From Bacilli bacterium (GTDB lineage: Bacteria > Bacillota_I > Bacilli_A > RF39 > UBA660): DNA of 36,666 bases. The DNA lies in assembly GCA_029100965.1 (NCBI GenBank), contig JAQXQC010000031.1, positions 1 through 36,666 of the forward strand, given 5' to 3'. The position numbers and the translations under genes were made by a program. Below, one piece after another: positions 28,411-36,423 of the stretch. The notes below the pieces were generated by a model. That model did not search any database. It was not told the DNA's origin and saw only the letters and a list, made by a program, of their open reading frames with translations. Position 1 is the stretch's first letter. Each line of letters begins with the position of its first letter.

Positions 28411-29229
28411 CTATTTACTAATACTTTCTAAATAATAAGTAGAATCCCCTTTTTTATATTGATATTCATAAATTGAAAACTTCTTTTGATATTTTAATAA
28501 GACATTAGAAACTACTTTAGACTGATGAATAAAACTTAAATCAGCCTTACTTTTATCTAAAGAATAAACCTTATCTTTCATTAGATAATCTCGATAAAAC
28601 TCAATAGTTTTATCTGTAATTTTTACAAAAGCAACCCTCTCATAAATAATAATCTTATCCCCCTGATTAACCCCATTCACAAAATAAGTATCAATAACCT
28701 TACTATAGTTTAAATCATTTCCATCATCTTTAGAAATACACATAGTATCTCCATCTAAATAAAACTTAGGAGAATATCTATCATTAGTATCAATCTTAAA
28801 ATCATCAATACTCCCATAATATTTTTTATAAGCATCTCTAAATTCATCTAAAGGATAAAAATAACAATTCCTCTTCTCATCATAACCATGTGCATCATAA
28901 TTCATCAAATCTAACAAAATATAACTCTTATAAATATCAGAAAAATCTTTAAATGTTACTTTTTTATTTCTATAATATAATCCATAATTATCTTCAATAT
29001 CCTTATTTATATTACTACCAACAACAGAAAACTTATTTCCATCTTCTACTTGATACCTATCATACAAAAATCCAATCATCTCATCTTTTGATTCATTATT
29101 ATTACTTGTCTTATATAAATCTAGTGAATTATCCTTCTTATTCATAGAAAGTAATAACAAACCCATAAGAAAAACAATAAAAGCAATTATCCCTGCAATA
29201 AAAATTCTAATAATATTCTTCTTTTTCAT
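28411..29229 (-). CDS. Membrane-anchored protein of unknown function, immediately downstream of DGR target 1
   Basis: 272 aa with N-terminal TM; 9-bp gap to the target 1 stop. Confidence 0.65.
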   Translation of the reverse strand: MKKKNIIRIFIAGIIAFIVFLMGLLLLSMNKKDNSLDLYKTSNNNESKDEMIGFLYDRYQVEDGNKFSVVGSNINKDIEDNYGLYYRNKKVTFKDFSDIYKSYILLDLMNYDAHGYDEKRNCYFYPLDEFRDAYKKYYGSIDDFKIDTNDRYSPKFYLDGDTMCISKDDGNDLNYSKVIDTYFVNGVNQGDKIIIYERVAFVKITDKTIEFYRDYLMKDKVYSLDKSKADLSFIHQSKVVSNVLLKYQKKFSIYEYQYKKGDSTYYLESISK

Positions 29230-29238
29230 AAAATCCTC

Positions 29239-31206
29239 CTATGATTGAATTTTTAAATTACTAATACATCCAATATCAAGATTTTTATCTGTACTACTAT
29301 CCTTAGTATAAGATAATGCCAAAGTATAAGTAACACCACTAGACAATGCAATATTAGATATCGTCCCCGACTTCGTTCCACTAATCGCATTAACCAAAGT
29401 AGTAGATGAACTAGAACTAGCCAAAGTAATTGTCAATTTATCATAACTAGCCTCTGAAGAAACACCATAATCAAAAGACAAATTAGCATCTACTGTTGGT
29501 GTAAAATGAATCTTAGATGTACTAGTAGAGCTCTTCACCCCTTTATTATTACTTTGAAATTGACCGTTAGAAACGACCCATGGATAACTTCCACTACCAG
29601 CTACCGTTAAATTACTATCAAATGTACTATCTGCAAAATCCTCATTAACAACAAATTCAACAATAGAAGTAACCGTAGTAGTAGCCGTAGTACTACTAAT
29701 ATTACCTGCCTCATCCCTAAAGAATCCATATACCGTTTTACTACCAGTACCATCACTAAGTCTCCATACATAACTAGTAGCATAATCAACCCAATTTGTA
29801 CAACTACTAGCACTACTACTCGTATTAGAAAAGCACATTTTACTAGCTCCAGTACTAGAAATCGTTAATGTTCTAGTAAGACCTTTTCCATCTCCTATAC
29901 TAATAGAATTACTTGTAGGTGCTGTCTTATCTAAAATAATACTTCGATTTATTGAAGCAATAACTTTATCATTACTATCTTTATAATAGACATAAACAAC
30001 TTTTTTCCCCTCAGACAATCCACTCCAATCTAACATATAACTATTAGAAAAGTCAACATAATTACTACAACCAGTGCTATCTGTATTAATACACATCTTA
30101 CTAACATCAGATAATCCAATTAAAGATAACTTAACACTAGCTGCTTCACTAGCATTAACATATTTATTTCCATTATTAATATTAAAAGAATTATTTGCTA
30201 TTGTATAAGGATCTTCATATGTACCACTTCCACCTGTCACGATGACCGAAGACGCAAGACGTAGGACGGGACGAACACCATACGCATAGCGCGAGTTGCT
30301 GCTGCCCACACGCCGATAACTCGGATTCCAGTAGAACGTAAGCGCCGACGAAAAACTATAAGGCGTAGCAAACCAATAATATCCTCCATTGTCAATTAAA
30401 TTATATGAAACTCCACATGATTTCTTCCGATAGCAATTTGTAGAATATGCATCACTTAAATTCTTTTTTTTCTCTATATTGAAAGTCATTTCTTGAAAAT
30501 CACTATCTTTTATATTCCAACTACTTGCGCCATCACATACACCATTATAAGCATAATCTTGATTACAGTACTTTAAAGAAGTATTATTTAAGTTAGCTAA
30601 ATGTTGAGGAACTCCATCAGTTGTTTCATTACTGCTACAACTAGTTCCAGCATTACCAGATGAATCAGTACACATACATTCTGGTGCTCCTGCACTAATT
30701 AAATAAGCACTACCATCTTTTAAGTAGCCTATTCGCCAACCATTAACCGAAAAACGATAATAAGAGTTAAAACAATATCCCATATTAGTATCATCATTAA
30801 CATAATTAGCATTTTCTCCTTTACAATGATTCCCTTCACAACCATTATTTCCTGTATAATCAACATAACTACCAATAGGCATATCACTTAACTTAGGATG
30901 AATCTGAAAATCTAAATAACAAGAAACTCCTCCCTTTTTATTACTATTACTAACATTTAAAGTATAAGTTTCTTTATTCCAAGTAATAACAGTATCACTA
31001 CTTTTACAATCATAACTAGCTAAATAGTAATTTCCACTAGTAGGTAATGTATCACTACTATTTCCATCTATACTAATTCTCAAATTATTTCCATTATATT
31101 TTACTTCTTTTAAAGAGAAAAGAGAATTACTATTTTCACTTCTAAAAAGATAAATAAAACTGAAACAAAAAACAATAGTTAACACAATTAACAACTTTTT
31201 TTTCAT
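29239..31206 (-). CDS. DGR target protein 1 (secreted surface protein with internal VR, Ig-like repeats and C-terminal beta-rich domain)
   Basis: Signal/TM N-terminus; GGYYWFATPYSFSSALTFYWNPSYRRVGSSNSRYAYGVRPVLRL contains VR1; its start overlaps the RT stop (TAATG). Confidence 0.92.
   Translation of the reverse strand: MKKKLLIVLTIVFCFSFIYLFRSENSNSLFSLKEVKYNGNNLRISIDGNSSDTLPTSGNYYLASYDCKSSDTVITWNKETYTLNVSNSNKKGGVSCYLDFQIHPKLSDMPIGSYVDYTGNNGCEGNHCKGENANYVNDDTNMGYCFNSYYRFSVNGWRIGYLKDGSAYLISAGAPECMCTDSSGNAGTSCSSNETTDGVPQHLANLNNTSLKYCNQDYAYNGVCDGASSWNIKDSDFQEMTFNIEKKKNLSDAYSTNCYRKKSCGVSYNLIDNGGYYWFATPYSFSSALTFYWNPSYRRVGSSNSRYAYGVRPVLRLASSVIVTGGSGTYEDPYTIANNSFNINNGNKYVNASEAASVKLSLIGLSDVSKMCINTDSTGCSNYVDFSNSYMLDWSGLSEGKKVVYVYYKDSNDKVIASINRSIILDKTAPTSNSISIGDGKGLTRTLTISSTGASKMCFSNTSSSASSCTNWVDYATSYVWRLSDGTGSKTVYGFFRDEAGNISSTTATTTVTSIVEFVVNEDFADSTFDSNLTVAGSGSYPWVVSNGQFQSNNKGVKSSTSTSKIHFTPTVDANLSFDYGVSSEASYDKLTITLASSSSSTTLVNAISGTKSGTISNIALSSGVTYTLALSYTKDSSTDKNLDIGCISNLKIQS
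30263..30357 (-). repeat. DGR variable repeat 1 (VR1)
   Basis: 95-bp ungapped match to TR with 19 differences, 17 at coding-strand TR adenines. Confidence 0.96.
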
Positions 31207-32147
31207 TAATGAAATTCACCTCTTTCTAAATAAGAAATACTAGAAATAATTGATGAAAAAGAAATTTTATTATTTCTATATAACTTAATTCTTTGATTAA
31301 CTTTCTTTATCGTACGATGCCTATTACTAAATTTCTTATTTTTTCTAACCCCAATAAAATTCATATTTTCATTATTTTTATAAATTCTAGTCTTCTCATT
31401 TATCTCTAATCCAATTTCTGCTAACTTTATTTTAATTTTCTCTAAACAATATTTTAAATATTGTTTATCTTCATGAATAAGTAAAAAATCATCTTGATAA
31501 CGAATATAATATTTAATTTTTAAGTCTTCTTTAATAAAATGATCAATTTCATTTAAATAAAAAATTGCAAATATTTGACTAGTCATAAACCCTATTGGAC
31601 ATCCATCAGGATAACTATCAATAATTTTAAAAATTAAATCAATAGCTTTCTTATCTTTTATTCTTTTTTCTATTTTATTTTTTAAAACATCATGTTTAAT
31701 ATGCCTAAAATAACCACAAATATCTATTTTTAATAAATAATATTTAAAATATTTTTTATCCATGATATCTCGATACTGAAAATAAAGTTTTCTTCCATAA
31801 GAAGTTCCTTTTCCCTTTCTACTAGCAACATTACTATCAATTAAACATGACGTTAAATAAGGAATAAGCAACTCCCTACTCACCAAATGATTAACGATTT
31901 TGTCATAAATATTTTGACTAACAATTAACCTCTTTTTAGGTTCATAAATAATAAACTCATTTACCTTAGAAGGTAAGTAAGTACAATTAAGCATATCTTT
32001 ATAAATTTGATAAATATAAACCATTTTATACTGTTCAAATAAAATCACTTTATTCTTATTTCTAGTAGTTTTCATTACTTCATTAAAAGCACACTCAATA
32101 TTCTGAATATTAGCTACCTTCTGATAAATATGACCAACTCTTTTCAT
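31206..32147 (-). CDS. DGR reverse transcriptase
   Basis: LKIDICGYFRHI, DGCPIGFMTSQIFAIFYLNEIDHFIK (DGR-type IGxxxSQ motif), YYIRYQDDFLLI (catalytic YxDD), MNFIGVRKNKK. Confidence 0.95.
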   Translation of the reverse strand: MKRVGHIYQKVANIQNIECAFNEVMKTTRNKNKVILFEQYKMVYIYQIYKDMLNCTYLPSKVNEFIIYEPKKRLIVSQNIYDKIVNHLVSRELLIPYLTSCLIDSNVASRKGKGTSYGRKLYFQYRDIMDKKYFKYYLLKIDICGYFRHIKHDVLKNKIEKRIKDKKAIDLIFKIIDSYPDGCPIGFMTSQIFAIFYLNEIDHFIKEDLKIKYYIRYQDDFLLIHEDKQYLKYCLEKIKIKLAEIGLEINEKTRIYKNNENMNFIGVRKNKKFSNRHRTIKKVNQRIKLYRNNKISFSSIISSISYLERGEFH

Positions 32148-32165
32148 TTTTTTATAAAGACTTAC

Positions 32166-32201
32166 TTAGAGAAAAATACAACTAAATATATTTTTCTCTA
32201 A
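32166..32201 (-). repeat. 13-bp perfect inverted repeat in the TR-RT spacer
   Basis: ttagagaaaaata (32166-32178), 10-nt loop, tatttttctctaa (32189-32201). Confidence 0.85.
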
Positions 32202-32330
32202 ATAAATCTTTTTCCTCCTTAGCCTTTTCATCTTATTACTAACACTAATTTGAATTTATTTAATTTTTGCAAAAATACAAGGAATAAAATCTGTCCTAAA
32301 TAATATTCATATAAAACCTTAATATTATAC

Positions 32331-32344
32331 CCTAATCATTTAGG
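32331..32344 (-). repeat. Short hairpin at the 3' edge of TR
   Basis: cctaa-tcat-ttagg. Confidence 0.6.
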
Positions 32345-32436
32345 AATGGGCGAACACCATTCGCATTGTTCGAGTTGTTGTTGTCCACATTCCGATTATT
32401 CGGATTCCAGTTGAACGTATTCGTCGACGAAATACT
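32342..32436 (-). repeat. DGR template repeat (TR)
   Basis: 95 bp, intergenic next to the RT. The coding-strand reading in VR frame is SISSTNTFNWNPNNRNVDNNNSNNANGVRPFL with 12 Asn (AAY) codons. Confidence 0.96.
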
Positions 32437-32452
32437 TAATAATTTTACACCT

Positions 32453-32713
32453 TCACAATTTTTTCAAAGACCTAATAATGCTATTTATCATCTCCCCAAA
32501 TTCTATATATAAATTATAACTAATAATTCTTTTTTGAACAAGAACATTTACTAAAAAATTAATCCTTTTTATATCACCTAAAACATGATTAGAATTTAAT
32601 AATCCATAACTTAAACTAACTAACTCATGATAAATTTCTTTTTCAATAAGAGGAATTTTTTCTAAGACTTTATTATCTAAAAACTTTAAATAGTCAACTA
32701 CTTCTTTTTTCAC
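32453..32713 (-). CDS. Avd-like (accessory variability determinant) helical protein, copy B
   Basis: 86 aa; IKRINFLVNVLVQKRIISYNLYIEFGEMINSIIRSLKKL resembles the C-terminal half of copy A and of the Avd/four-helix-bundle family. Confidence 0.65.
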   Translation of the reverse strand: MKKEVVDYLKFLDNKVLEKIPLIEKEIYHELVSLSYGLLNSNHVLGDIKRINFLVNVLVQKRIISYNLYIEFGEMINSIIRSLKKL

Positions 32714-33044
32714 ACTTTATCCATCCAATTAAAGAATAATAAATATTTTCTAACTCAATATATAAAACTTTATATTGCTTTTCACTCATAATTTTAAAAT
32801 CAACTAACCTCTCAAATAAAAAGTTCAAATATTTAATTCTTCCAACTAAACTTCTCTTTTGCTCTAAAGTATCATTATTTTGAGATAATTCATTAATAAT
32901 ATAGATTTCTTTTAGCAAAGAAAACAATTCTTTTTCTACTAAATCTTTCAAATAATAATGTTTTCTAGAAAAGATTAATTGATAACCAAGATACTTAGAA
33001 GCCATTCTTTTATACAACATAATAATTTTTAATTTATCTCTCAT
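32694..33044 (-). CDS. Avd-like (accessory variability determinant) helical protein, copy A
   Basis: 116 aa all-helical basic protein; IKYLNFLFERLVDFKIMSEKQYKVLYIELENIYYSLIGWIK; located directly upstream of TR/RT. Confidence 0.75.
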   Translation of the reverse strand: MRDKLKIIMLYKRMASKYLGYQLIFSRKHYYLKDLVEKELFSLLKEIYIINELSQNNDTLEQKRSLVGRIKYLNFLFERLVDFKIMSEKQYKVLYIELENIYYSLIGWIKCEKRSS

Positions 33045-33453
33045 TTATTATCTCCTCTATTTTATCTATTAGCTTCTTCACAAATCTTCTCTCAATATTT
33101 TCATTTAAATAACAATAGATTTTATCAATTCTACTCTTCAATTTATACATCTCAAGAGATTTTTCAAACAAAACTAAATAATTTTCATCATTTTCAAGAG
33201 AGAAATTAAATTCATCATCTACAATAAAATTAACTTCTTCACATTTTAATTCTTTCAAAACTTTAGATAAAGAATGAACTGGAAAACCTAACATATTTTT
33301 AATTATTTTATACTGGCACAAATAAGAAATGATAATCGCATCATGATCATAAGTTCGATAAAAAGAACCACTTTTCATCAAAATAACACTATTTGGATAT
33401 TTTTCTTTTTTTATTAAATAATCATCATACATAAACAATTCCTTCAATTTCAT
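33034..33453 (-). CDS. MutS-domain-I-like DGR accessory protein, copy B
   Basis: YLIKKEKYPNSVILMKSGSFYRTYDHDAIIISYLCQYKIIKNMLGFPVHSLSKVLKEL parallels the MutS N-terminal pattern (lxxqyPdxilxfrxGdFYexfxxDA...aGiPxHxxxxyl..L). Confidence 0.72.
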   Translation of the reverse strand: MKLKELFMYDDYLIKKEKYPNSVILMKSGSFYRTYDHDAIIISYLCQYKIIKNMLGFPVHSLSKVLKELKCEEVNFIVDDEFNFSLENDENYLVLFEKSLEMYKLKSRIDKIYCYLNENIERRFVKKLIDKIEEIINER

Positions 33454-33874
33454 TTAATATTTCAACTAATTCTTTAGAATCATTTTTCAGAAAATAATTC
33501 AATTTACAATAAATTTGATTTAATCTTTTAGTTCTCTGATATCTTAATTTCCCATTTTTTAAAACTTTACAATAATTATTATCTAAAAAATGATGTTCAG
33601 AATTAATATCATAACCATGTCTTTTACATAAAACTTTATAGTCAATCTTTTCCTCATTTAATTTATTTAATAAATAGGGAAGATACTTAATTCTATTAGT
33701 AATAAAAATATTTTTGTTTCCATGAATATCAAAATTAAAAATTTTATAAATAATATAGCAATCTTTATCATAAATATAATATTTATCATAATCATCAATA
33801 ATAAATACTGTATTTGGATGGAGTTTTCTTGCTATTTTTAAAACATGAAATACACTCAAAATAACCACCTTCAT
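33425..33874 (-). CDS. Divergent MutS-domain-I-like DGR accessory protein, copy A
   Basis: RKLHPNTVFIIDDYDKYYIYDKDCYIIYKIF...ITNRIKYLPYLLNKLNEEKIDYKVL; C-terminal RLNQIYCKLNYFL parallels RIDKIYCYLNENI in copy B. Confidence 0.55.
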   Translation of the reverse strand: MKVVILSVFHVLKIARKLHPNTVFIIDDYDKYYIYDKDCYIIYKIFNFDIHGNKNIFITNRIKYLPYLLNKLNEEKIDYKVLCKRHGYDINSEHHFLDNNYCKVLKNGKLRYQRTKRLNQIYCKLNYFLKNDSKELVEILNEIEGIVYV

Positions 33875-33890
33875 TTAATATTTTGTCATT

Positions 33891-35375
33891 CTATTGAATC
33901 ACATAAGGATCTTCATATGTTCCACTACCACCAATCACGCTGACCGAAGACCTAAGACGTAGGACAGGGCGAACACCATACGCAAGGATCGAGCTGCTGC
34001 TGTCCTCATTCCGAGTATACGGATTCCAGGTGAACGCATGCGCCGACGAAATACTATAAGGCGTAGCAAACCAATAATATCCTCCATTGTCAATTAAGTC
34101 GTAATTAAATCCACATGCTCTACTTCCATAAGTACTATCACAATCACTAAGTGTTTTTTTTGTTCCTATATTTGTAGTAATTACCTGGTAATCATTATCA
34201 CTAATACTCCAACTACTAGTACTGTCACATACACCATTATAAGAATATTTAGAATTACAATATTTTAAAGCTACTTGATTCAAATTAGCAAGATGCTTAG
34301 GAACTCCTTTAGTATTTTCAGAATTCCTACAACTAGTTCCTGCATTACCAGATGAATCAGTACACATACACTCAGGTGCTCCTGCACTAATTAAATAAAC
34401 ACTACCATTTTGAATATAAGCAATTCTCCAACCATTAACAGTAAATCCATGATTATCATCATTACAATATCCCATATCATCATCATTAACATAATTAGCA
34501 TTATCTCCAGAACAATGATTACCATCACAACCATTATTTCCTGTATATTTTACATAACTTCCCACTTCTACTGTATTTAACAATTTACTACTAGTAGCAC
34601 TCGTAAATACCAAACTACAACTATCTCCCACCTTACTTCCTTTTCCATAAGTAATTGTTTTACTATATCCATCCCAAGTTAAACTACTTCCTTTCGTACA
34701 AGTAGAACTCATCGTATAATAACCATCAGTAGGAATAGATTGACTACTTTTACCATCAATAGTAATAGAAGATACTTTAATATCAGTATCACTATAATCA
34801 CTAACATTTGTTTTTAACCTAGAAACAACCTCAGTCTGAATTTTACAACTAAAATTCCTATTCATTAAACTAGACTGATCGCCATCATTATCTAATATAT
34901 AAACACGAAGTTCAAAATTATTATCTACATCATTATCAAGAGTAACCGTTTTAAGTTCTTTTGTAGTTGCTCCATTAATTCCTAATCCTGAACCAGTAAC
35001 AGTAGAAACCAAATTTCCTTGATGATAAAGTTCCACATTAAACGCACTTACTTTAAGTGCATCATCAATAGTGATATCTTTCAATGAAATTTTCAACAAT
35101 ATTTGATTATCACTACGATTATTCTTTGTCCTAACAATAAATTGATGTTTATCAGAATATTGGTCTACATCACTACTTTCTATAGGAACAGCAACTGTAT
35201 CATTAATAAATTCTCCCTTAATAAATCTTATATCTACATCTTTATTACTAGTGACAGCATCAAATGTTGTTGCCCCAGTACTAAAAGAATACCAAGCATA
35301 ACTAGTAGCAAGCATTAAAACTAACATAACTGTAACAATAATTAATATAGTAAATAATAACTTTTTATATTTCAC
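33891..35375 (-). CDS. DGR target protein 2 (surface protein with TasA/camelysin-like N-terminus and C-terminal VR)
   Basis: N-terminal TM plus ATSYAWYSFSTGATTFDA; C-terminal GGYYWFATPYSISSAHAFTWNPYTRNEDSSSSILAYGVRPVLRL contains VR2. Confidence 0.92.
   Translation of the reverse strand: MKYKKLLFTILIIVTVMLVLMLATSYAWYSFSTGATTFDAVTSNKDVDIRFIKGEFINDTVAVPIESSDVDQYSDKHQFIVRTKNNRSDNQILLKISLKDITIDDALKVSAFNVELYHQGNLVSTVTGSGLGINGATTKELKTVTLDNDVDNNFELRVYILDNDGDQSSLMNRNFSCKIQTEVVSRLKTNVSDYSDTDIKVSSITIDGKSSQSIPTDGYYTMSSTCTKGSSLTWDGYSKTITYGKGSKVGDSCSLVFTSATSSKLLNTVEVGSYVKYTGNNGCDGNHCSGDNANYVNDDDMGYCNDDNHGFTVNGWRIAYIQNGSVYLISAGAPECMCTDSSGNAGTSCRNSENTKGVPKHLANLNQVALKYCNSKYSYNGVCDSTSSWSISDNDYQVITTNIGTKKTLSDCDSTYGSRACGFNYDLIDNGGYYWFATPYSISSAHAFTWNPYTRNEDSSSSILAYGVRPVLRLRSSVSVIGGSGTYEDPYVIQ
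33961..34055 (-). repeat. DGR variable repeat 2 (VR2)
   Basis: 95-bp ungapped match to TR with 16 differences, 14 at coding-strand TR adenines. Confidence 0.96.
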
Positions 35376-35502
35376 TAGCCATCACCTCGTATCTTATATT
35401 ATTATACTAAAATTTTACCATAATACAAAAAAATATTCAACCTTTTACAGTCAAATATTTTCCTACTTATTCACCAATAATTTATAAGTTGTAAACTACA
35501 AT

Positions 35503-36423
35503 TTATTGATAATTTTTTCTAATTTCATCTAATAATTTTTCATTAAATTTTTTATTTCTTATCATCTCTATCTCTTCCCTATATGGAGGATATTCTTTAT
35601 CAATATAAGGCGTTTCTAATATTTTAGGAATCCCCTCTAACTTAGAGTGATAAATGACTTTCATTAAGTTATCAAAACCAATCTCTCCAAAGCCAATATT
35701 TTCATGTCTATCTTTATGACTCCCTCTTATATTCTTACTATCATTTACATGAATAACTTTTAAATAATCAAGACCAATAACTTGATCAAACTCTTCCAAC
35801 ACATGGTTAAAATCATTTAAATCATAACCAGCATCATGAATATGACAAGTATCTAAACATATACCTATCCTATCTTTATATTCAACATGATCAATAATAA
35901 ATTTTAATTCTTCAAAATTTTTACCAACCTCTGTACCCTTACCAGCCATCGTTTCTAAACAAATCGTTACTTTATACTGATTAGAAAGGATAATATTAAG
36001 TCCTTTAATAATATTACTAATCGTATGATTTCTCTCTAAACCAACACTAGAACCAGGATGTAAAACTAATTTAGTCATCCCCAATTCTTCGCATCTTTCC
36101 ATCTCATTCTTTAAAAAACTAACACTAAAATCAAACTTTTCATCATTACATAAATTAACAATATAAGGAGCATGTACAATAATATTTTTTAATTTCATTC
36201 CATTTTCTTTCATTAGTTGATAAGCTTGATAAGTAAGTCCATCATTAATAATACCTCTTCTAGTATTTTGAGGAGCTCCTGTATAAAACATAAAAGTATT
36301 TTCTCCATACCTTAAAGCTTCTTTAACACTACCAAGCAACTGTGTATCACTCTTATAAGATACATGACTACCAATAATTAATTCCATATCTAATACCTCC
36401 ATAAAAACTAATCTTTTAAACAT
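35503..36423 (-). CDS. nfo: Endonuclease IV (AP endonuclease family 2)
   Basis: IGSHVSYKSDTQLLGSVKEALRYGENTFMFYTGAPQNTRR, VLHPGS, ICLETMAGKGTEVG, CLDTCHIHDAGYD, VIHVNDSK; the likely start is MELIIGSHVS. Confidence 0.92.
   Translation of the reverse strand: MFKRLVFMEVLDMELIIGSHVSYKSDTQLLGSVKEALRYGENTFMFYTGAPQNTRRGIINDGLTYQAYQLMKENGMKLKNIIVHAPYIVNLCNDEKFDFSVSFLKNEMERCEELGMTKLVLHPGSSVGLERNHTISNIIKGLNIILSNQYKVTICLETMAGKGTEVGKNFEELKFIIDHVEYKDRIGICLDTCHIHDAGYDLNDFNHVLEEFDQVIGLDYLKVIHVNDSKNIRGSHKDRHENIGFGEIGFDNLMKVIYHSKLEGIPKILETPYIDKEYPPYREEIEMIRNKKFNEKLLDEIRKNYQ

Noticed and set aside
28953-29147. 64-aa Tyr-rich ORF on + strand
   Set aside because: Antisense to the 28411-29229 gene, low-complexity Tyr/His/Leu.
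29607-29813. 68-aa ORF on - strand
   Set aside because: Alternate frame inside DGR target 1.
31206-32147. RT considered as a group II intron or retron RT
   Set aside because: No intron RNA domains or maturase/endonuclease domain seen. The IGxxxSQ motif and an adjacent TR/VR system point to a DGR.
32342-32436. TR considered as a remnant of a third target gene
   Set aside because: It is intergenic, a stop (TAG) follows just after its 3' edge in VR frame, and it is A-rich at exactly the positions that vary in both VRs, so it is the template.
35103-35318. 71-aa ORF on + strand
   Set aside because: Antisense to DGR target 2.
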